A stretch of DNA of 64,000 bases from Oceanobacter sp045430275 (GTDB lineage Bacteria; Pseudomonadota; Gammaproteobacteria; Pseudomonadales; Oceanobacteraceae). Numbering within the stretch: position 1 is the first letter of the stretch; the number at the start of each line of letters is the position of its first letter. Position numbers and translations under genes: made by a program. Of the stretch, positions 59,686 to 64,000 are shown in pieces. Where the stretch lies: positions 1-64,000 of the forward strand of contig JAILXU010000003.1 in the NCBI GenBank assembly GCA_045430275.1, given 5' to 3'. Under the pieces are notes generated by a model. It was not told the DNA's origin. It ran no database searches and worked only from the letters and a program-made list of their open reading frames with translations.

Positions 59686-59978
59686 CCAAGCGTTCCCTTT
59701 ATGTTACAAAAAGTAAGCCGATGTCCAGTATGCATCAGCCGTTTTACATTCACATGAACCGTAATACGGCAAATACCCGAATCCATACCAAAGAATAACG
59801 ATCTTCCCGCTTAATATCCGGCAAATCCAATCGCAGAAAAGCCGTATATCCCCATCTGGTATAACAATCTGGCCAGATAGCATAAAAGACGGATTTGGCA
59901 CTTTCCCCCGAGTCAGTCACAATCCCGCTCATCACGGTTATCCACCACATTTGACGCTCTGTGTTTTGCGAGACTGAC

Positions 59979-62240
59979 ATGACGCTTACCCGCTATACCA
60001 ATGACGGCATTGAACGCCAGTCGATTCAGCACTATACCGAGAGTGCCTACCTCAACTATTCCATGTACGTCATTCTGGATCGCGCCCTGCCCCATATTGG
60101 CGACGGTTTGAAGCCAGTACAGCGGCGCATCGTATATGCCATGAGTGAGCTAGGGCTCCGACAGTCGGCCAAGTACAAGAAGTCGGCCCGCACCGTGGGC
60201 GACGTACTGGGTAAATACCATCCCCACGGAGACAGTGCCTGTTATGAAGCCATGGTCTTGATGGCACAGCCATTTTCCTATCGCTACCCGTTAGTTGACG
60301 GGCAAGGCAACTGGGGGGCACCGGATGATCCAAAATCGTTCGCCGCGATGCGCTATACCGAAGCCCGACTGTCCGGGTTTGCAGACCTGATGCTCGGAGA
60401 GCTGGAACAAGGCACTGCCGACTGGCAGCCGAACTTTGATGGAACCCTGAATGAACCGCAAACCTTACCCGCTCGGCTGCCTCATATTCTGCTGAACGGC
60501 ACAACGGGCATTGCCGTCGGCATGGCCACCGACGTTCCTCCTCACAATGTTCACGAAGTGGCCAATGCCTGTATTCATTTACTGGATAACCCCAAAGCCG
60601 AGCTGAGCGCACTGTATCAATACATTCAGGCACCGGATTACCCCACAGAAGCCGAAATCATTACACCACCGAGTGACTTGCAAAAGCTGTATCAGACGGG
60701 CCGTGGCAGCATTCGCATGCGGGGCATTTATACGCAGGAAGACGGCGACATTATTATTACCGCTCTCCCACATCAGGTGTCTGGTGCTCGTATTCTGGAA
60801 CAAATTGCCGCCCAGATGCAGAGTAAGAAACTTCCGCTCGTCAGTGACTTGCGAGATGAATCAGACCATGAAAACCCAACCCGCCTGGTGATCACACCCA
60901 AATCACGCCGGGTCGATACTGACGCCATCATGGCCCACCTGTTTGCCACCACCGATCTGGAAAGAACCTATCGGGTCAATATGAACGTCATTGGTCTCGA
61001 TGGTCGCCCACAGGTCAAGAACCTGCTCACGCTGCTGTCTGAATGGCTGGAATATCGTACCAGTACTGTTAAACGCCGACTGCAGCACCGGCTCGACAAG
61101 GTTTCGGCTCGCCTTCACATTCTGGAAGGGCAACTGGTTGCGTTTTTGAATATTGATGATGTGATCGACATTATTCGTCAGGAAGACGAACCCAAGCCGG
61201 TATTGATGCAACGCTTTAGCCTGTCTGAAACCCAGGCCGAGGCCATTCTGGAATTGAAACTGCGCCACCTCGCACGCCTGGAAGAGCACAAAATACGTAC
61301 CGAACAGGACAAACTGAGCAAGGAACACAACACGCTGGAAAAAATACTCGGTTCAGAGCGCCGCCTGAAAACCCTGATCAAAAAAGAAATCGCTGCCGAC
61401 GCCAAACAATTTGGTGATGCTCGCCGCTCTCCGGTGGTACAGCGCAATGAAGCCAAGGCACTGAGCCAAAATGATCTGGTAGCAGCCGATCCCATTACTA
61501 TTGTCTTGTCCCAAAAAGGCTGGATTCGAGCCGCCAAAGGCCACGACATTGATCCGGAGCGTTTGAGCTACAAAGCCGGCGACGGTTTTCAGACCGCCCT
61601 GCAAAGCCGCAGCAATGATCCTCTGGTGCTGCTTGACAATACAGGCCGCAGCTACAGCCTGACAGCCCACACGCTGCCGGGAGCACGAGGTCAGGGAGAG
61701 CCCGTCACTGGACGCCTGAGCCTGCCCGACCAGGGAGCCATCCACGCCATGCTGTCCGGTGATCCGCAGCAGCTTTGGCTGATGTGCAGCAACGCAGGTT
61801 TTGGATTCCTGTGCCAACTCAAAGACATGATCAGCAAAAACAAAGCAGGCAAGCACTTACTGACATTACCAGAAGGGGCAAGCCTACTGCCTCCGCAGCT
61901 ACAGCCAGCCGATACCGGCACCGACACTCTCTGGTTGGCGGTCATCAGCAACGAAGGCCGCTTGCTGATTTTTCCAGCGTCGGAGCTGCCAACACTGGCT
62001 CGCGGCAAGGGCAGCAAACTGATCAATATTCCGGCCGCTCAAGCAGCCAGCCAGGAAGAGCTTATGATCCACGTGTTGTTCTTTACAGAGTCCCAGGCAT
62101 TACGCATTCATTCAGGCAAACGCCACCTGACCCTGAAACTGGCCGATATGGAACACTACAAAGGGGAGCGTGGTCGACGCGGCAACAAGCTGCCGCGAGG
62201 CTTCCAGCGTGTTGAAAGGCTTGAAATTGCACCTTCCTGA
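59979..62240 (+). CDS. parC: DNA topoisomerase IV subunit A
   Basis: Breakage-reunion subunit of topoisomerase IV, 753 aa from ATG 59979; the frame opens at GTG 59961. Catalytic Tyr lies in 'FAAMRYTEARLS'. The quinolone-resistance region 'GKYHPHGDSACYEAMVLMAQPFSYRYPL' has wild-type Ser and Glu at the usual resistance positions. 'ILLNGTTGIAVGMATDVPPHN' and 'GSIRMRGIYTQEDGDIIITALPHQ' are family signatures, and C-terminal beta-pinwheel repeats follow. Its transcript probably ends in a hairpin inside the rsmD coding end. Confidence 0.97.
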   Translation: MTLTRYTNDGIERQSIQHYTESAYLNYSMYVILDRALPHIGDGLKPVQRRIVYAMSELGLRQSAKYKKSARTVGDVLGKYHPHGDSACYEAMVLMAQPFSYRYPLVDGQGNWGAPDDPKSFAAMRYTEARLSGFADLMLGELEQGTADWQPNFDGTLNEPQTLPARLPHILLNGTTGIAVGMATDVPPHNVHEVANACIHLLDNPKAELSALYQYIQAPDYPTEAEIITPPSDLQKLYQTGRGSIRMRGIYTQEDGDIIITALPHQVSGARILEQIAAQMQSKKLPLVSDLRDESDHENPTRLVITPKSRRVDTDAIMAHLFATTDLERTYRVNMNVIGLDGRPQVKNLLTLLSEWLEYRTSTVKRRLQHRLDKVSARLHILEGQLVAFLNIDDVIDIIRQEDEPKPVLMQRFSLSETQAEAILELKLRHLARLEEHKIRTEQDKLSKEHNTLEKILGSERRLKTLIKKEIAADAKQFGDARRSPVVQRNEAKALSQNDLVAADPITIVLSQKGWIRAAKGHDIDPERLSYKAGDGFQTALQSRSNDPLVLLDNTGRSYSLTAHTLPGARGQGEPVTGRLSLPDQGAIHAMLSGDPQQLWLMCSNAGFGFLCQLKDMISKNKAGKHLLTLPEGASLLPPQLQPADTGTDTLWLAVISNEGRLLIFPASELPTLARGKGSKLINIPAAQAASQEELMIHVLFFTESQALRIHSGKRHLTLKLADMEHYKGERGRRGNKLPRGFQRVERLEIAPS

Positions 62241-62254
62241 AGACAGTCTGACCC

Positions 62255-62815
62255 TCAGTTTTCAGAAGTCATGACTTCGAAAAGACGAAAGTGAAATTCT
62301 TTCGTCTTTTTGGATTTGATCTCCTGCCACTGGGATGGAATTTGTGGCATCAGCCCGGCTTCGTGTTCAACATATACCCTGGCACCGGGCACCAGAACCA
62401 AAGCATCTATCGCAGGCTGCAGTAACTGAGCACCAAAAGGAGGATCAAGGAACACCAGGTCGTATGGCCCAGGATTGCTGCTCAGCCAATTCAAGGCATC
62501 ACCCGCCCATACCTGAGCGTTTTGAGCCTGCAACGTTTGCAAATTTTGCTGCAGTTGCAAGGCCGCCTTGGGATGTTTCTCAAGAAAAATAACCTCACGC
62601 GCCCCGCGAGACAGCGCTTCCAGCCCCAATGCCCCACTGCCCGCAAAGGCATCCAGTACACGAGCACCTTCGACATCGAACTGAAGCCAGTTAAAGAGCG
62701 TTTCTCGCACTCGGTCCAATGTCGGGCGCAAACCGTCAACCTCAGGAAAGCGTAACCGTCTGGAACGCCACTCACCACCAATAATACGAAGCTGCTGATT
62801 GGATGATTTACTCAC
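62255..62815 (-). CDS. rsmD: 16S rRNA m2G966 methyltransferase
   Basis: 186 aa from GTG 62815 with GAGG five bases upstream. 'LRIIGGEWRSRRLRFPEVDGLRPTLDRVRETLFNWL' is the RsmD N-terminal signature, the SAM loop is 'RVLDAFAGSGALGLEALSRGA' and the catalytic motif is 'YDLVFLDPPFG'. Divergent from ftsY, the standard arrangement. Its last ~12 codons ('KKTKEFHFRLF') are built from a perfect inverted repeat that can end parC transcription. Confidence 0.96.
   Translation of the reverse strand: MSKSSNQQLRIIGGEWRSRRLRFPEVDGLRPTLDRVRETLFNWLQFDVEGARVLDAFAGSGALGLEALSRGAREVIFLEKHPKAALQLQQNLQTLQAQNAQVWAGDALNWLSSNPGPYDLVFLDPPFGAQLLQPAIDALVLVPGARVYVEHEAGLMPQIPSQWQEIKSKKTKEFHFRLFEVMTSEN
62280..62311 (+). terminator. 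parC terminator embedded in rsmD coding end
   Basis: AAAAGACGAAAG (62280-62291), 7-nt loop, CTTTCGTCTTTT (62299-62310) plus T. The 12-bp perfect stem with a 3' T-run lies 40 nt past the parC stop but inside the rsmD reading frame on the other strand. It would also act weakly on the minus strand, but only inside the rsmD coding end. Confidence 0.7.
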
Positions 62816-63058
62816 ATCGGCCTCTGATTGCAGATTTCAAACACAGATTTATCAGCATTGATGACAAATCAGGCATCGTTTTCAAGCCCACAAGAGCCTG
62901 TCACACTGACAGATGTTAGGTATATTCCTCTCAAAAGTCGATGAAGCCCTGGATAAGCCATCCTGTATCCGAGCGGATTAATGGTAGGATAGCAGCCGTT
63001 TTCCAGGGGGGTGGCTCGTAGAAGTCATGTCCTTATCACCAGTCAACGGTCACTATTT

Positions 63059-64000
63059 ATGTTCAGCTTCTTTAAACGCAAAAAAGACCAAGAAAATATC
63101 AGCGATGAGCAGCAGACTGCTCCTGCCGCCGACACGAGCGCCGAATCCACCGTCGAACCGGACATAAGCGCCACGCCAGAGACATCCAATGCAGATGGCC
63201 CCCAAACCCAGTTAGCCACCACGACGGAGCAACCACAGGAAAAGCCCGTCAAAACCGGTTTTTTTGCGCGCATTCGGCAAGGACTGAGCAAAACCCGGAG
63301 CGGTCTGACCGATGGCCTGGCCAGCCTGCTTCTGGGCAAGAAAGCGATTGACGACGACCTGCTGGAAGAGCTGGAAACCCAGCTGATTCTTGCTGACGTT
63401 GGCGTTGAAGCCACCAATGAAATCATGGGACGTCTGACAGAACGCGTAAGCCGCAAGGAACTGAGTGATTCCGACGCGCTATACAACGCTCTGATTGAAG
63501 AGCTGAATGACACACTGGAGACCGTTCAGGCACCGCTCGACATCAATGTTGGAGCCAAGCCGTACGTCATTCTGATGGTAGGCATCAATGGCGTGGGCAA
63601 AACCACCACCATTGGCAAGCTGGCCCGTCAGTTCCAGAATGAGGGCAAAAGCGTCATGTTGGCGGCTGGCGATACCTTTCGGGCTGCCGCTGTCGAGCAA
63701 TTGCAGGTTTGGGGAGAGCGCAACAATGTGCCCGTCGTTGCCCAGCATACCGGTGCCGATTCGGCCTCGGTTCTGTTTGATGCACTGCAAGCAGCCCAGG
63801 CACGTAATGTGGATGTTCTGATTGCCGACACAGCCGGTCGCCTGCACACCAAAGACAACCTGATGCAGGAACTGGAAAAAGTGGTTCGGGTGATGAAAAA
63901 ACTCGACCCGGAAGCGCCTCATGAGGTCATGCTGGTGCTGGATGCCGGTACTGGCCAGAATGCGATCAACCAGACCCGGCAATTCCAGCAAGCCGTTGGT
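63059..64000 (+). CDS. ftsY: Signal recognition particle receptor FtsY (5' part)
   Basis: The gene begins at ATG 63059 and runs off the window after 314 codons. 'MFSFFKRKK' is followed by an acidic, low-complexity A-like domain (about 10-65), then the NG GTPase: 'GFFARIRQGLSKTRSGLTDGLASLLLGKKAIDDDLLEELETQLILADVG', P-loop 'GINGVGKTTTIGKLA', 'AAGDTFRAAAVEQLQVW', 'IADTAGRLHTKDNLMQEL' and 'VLDAGTGQNAINQ'. It is the SRP receptor that docks ribosomes at the Sec translocon. The upstream space (62816-63058) is divergent from rsmD and shows no gene. In most gammaproteobacteria ftsE and ftsX follow, outside this window. Confidence 0.97.
   Translation, partial: MFSFFKRKKDQENISDEQQTAPAADTSAESTVEPDISATPETSNADGPQTQLATTTEQPQEKPVKTGFFARIRQGLSKTRSGLTDGLASLLLGKKAIDDDLLEELETQLILADVGVEATNEIMGRLTERVSRKELSDSDALYNALIEELNDTLETVQAPLDINVGAKPYVILMVGINGVGKTTTIGKLARQFQNEGKSVMLAAGDTFRAAAVEQLQVWGERNNVPVVAQHTGADSASVLFDALQAAQARNVDVLIADTAGRLHTKDNLMQELEKVVRVMKKLDPEAPHEVMLVLDAGTGQNAINQTRQFQQAVG

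Noticed and set aside
1..64000. CRISPR arrays, tRNA or rRNA genes, insertion sequences, prophage or integrase genes
   Set aside because: Looked for on both strands by eye; no regularly spaced repeats, tRNA arms, transposase or integrase text was found.

Overview
The window reads as an ordinary chromosomal segment of a marine-type gammaproteobacterium, most likely an Oceanospirillales-like lineage. Its gene orders are those of gammaproteobacterial chromosomes: zapA–6S RNA–ygfA beside ygfB–pepP–ubiH–ubiI; rppH–ptsP–lgt–thyA–folA; tolC–nudF–yqiB–cpdA–yqiA–parE; hldE–hldD–lpxL with waaA; and rsmD opposite ftsY. Species cannot be fixed from sequence alone. No rRNA, tRNA, CRISPR array, insertion sequence, integrase or phage gene was seen. 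The last gene (ftsY) runs off the right edge.

Layout: 0.4-2.7 kb (+) is a compact, AT-rich four-gene cassette: an unknown 316-aa protein, an MglA-like small GTPase and two Roadblock/LC7-like proteins, closed by a terminator. 2.8-6.7 kb (-) holds an OmpR-type two-component system and two spondin-like secreted proteins. 7.0-10.8 kb has typA (-) and glnA (+), the latter with a near-perfect sigma-54 promoter and an upstream NtrC-like site. 10.9-13.8 kb has an alpha/beta hydrolase, a small membrane ORF, ygfA, 6S RNA, zapA and a zapB-like gene. 13.9-19.7 kb (+) is ygfB, pepP, ubiH, ubiI and rlmI. 19.7-28.6 kb carries a HAD phosphatase, rppH, ptsP, an NRDE protein, a TSUP permease, lgt, thyA, folA and a patatin. 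28.6-35.4 kb has a spermidine-synthase-like gene, argA, argE, a CYTH triphosphatase, a solitary GspE/PilB-type ATPase and a DEDDh exonuclease. 35.6-41.7 kb has a membrane-anchored coiled-coil protein and LPS core/lipid A genes. 41.8-48.0 kb is tolC to parE.

The most interesting region is 48.1-59.6 kb (-), wedged between convergent parE and divergent parC. It is an eleven-gene, mostly overlapping operon coding for a TolQ/ExbB-like protein, two ExbD/TolR-like proteins, a TonB-like protein with a Pro/Lys-rich linker and an AgmX/PglI-type C-terminal domain, two large TPR lipoproteins or secreted TPR proteins, one smaller TPR lipoprotein, a secreted thioredoxin-fold protein, two predicted outer-membrane barrels and two small secreted proteins. 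This composition matches the Agl-Glt / Nfs trans-envelope machines of Myxococcus xanthus (gliding and spore-coat motors). Its role in a gammaproteobacterium is not evident from sequence. Because M. xanthus gliding is governed by the GTPase MglA and the Roadblock protein MglB, the MglA-like cassette at the left end of the same window is a candidate, unproven, regulatory partner.

How the genes work together: most of the rest is housekeeping (ubiquinone hydroxylation, folate/thymidylate, arginine entry steps, LPS core, cell division, rRNA methylation, topoisomerase IV, nitrogen assimilation). The two places where the sequence departs from a standard annotation are the GTPase/Roadblock cassette and the Glt-like operon.
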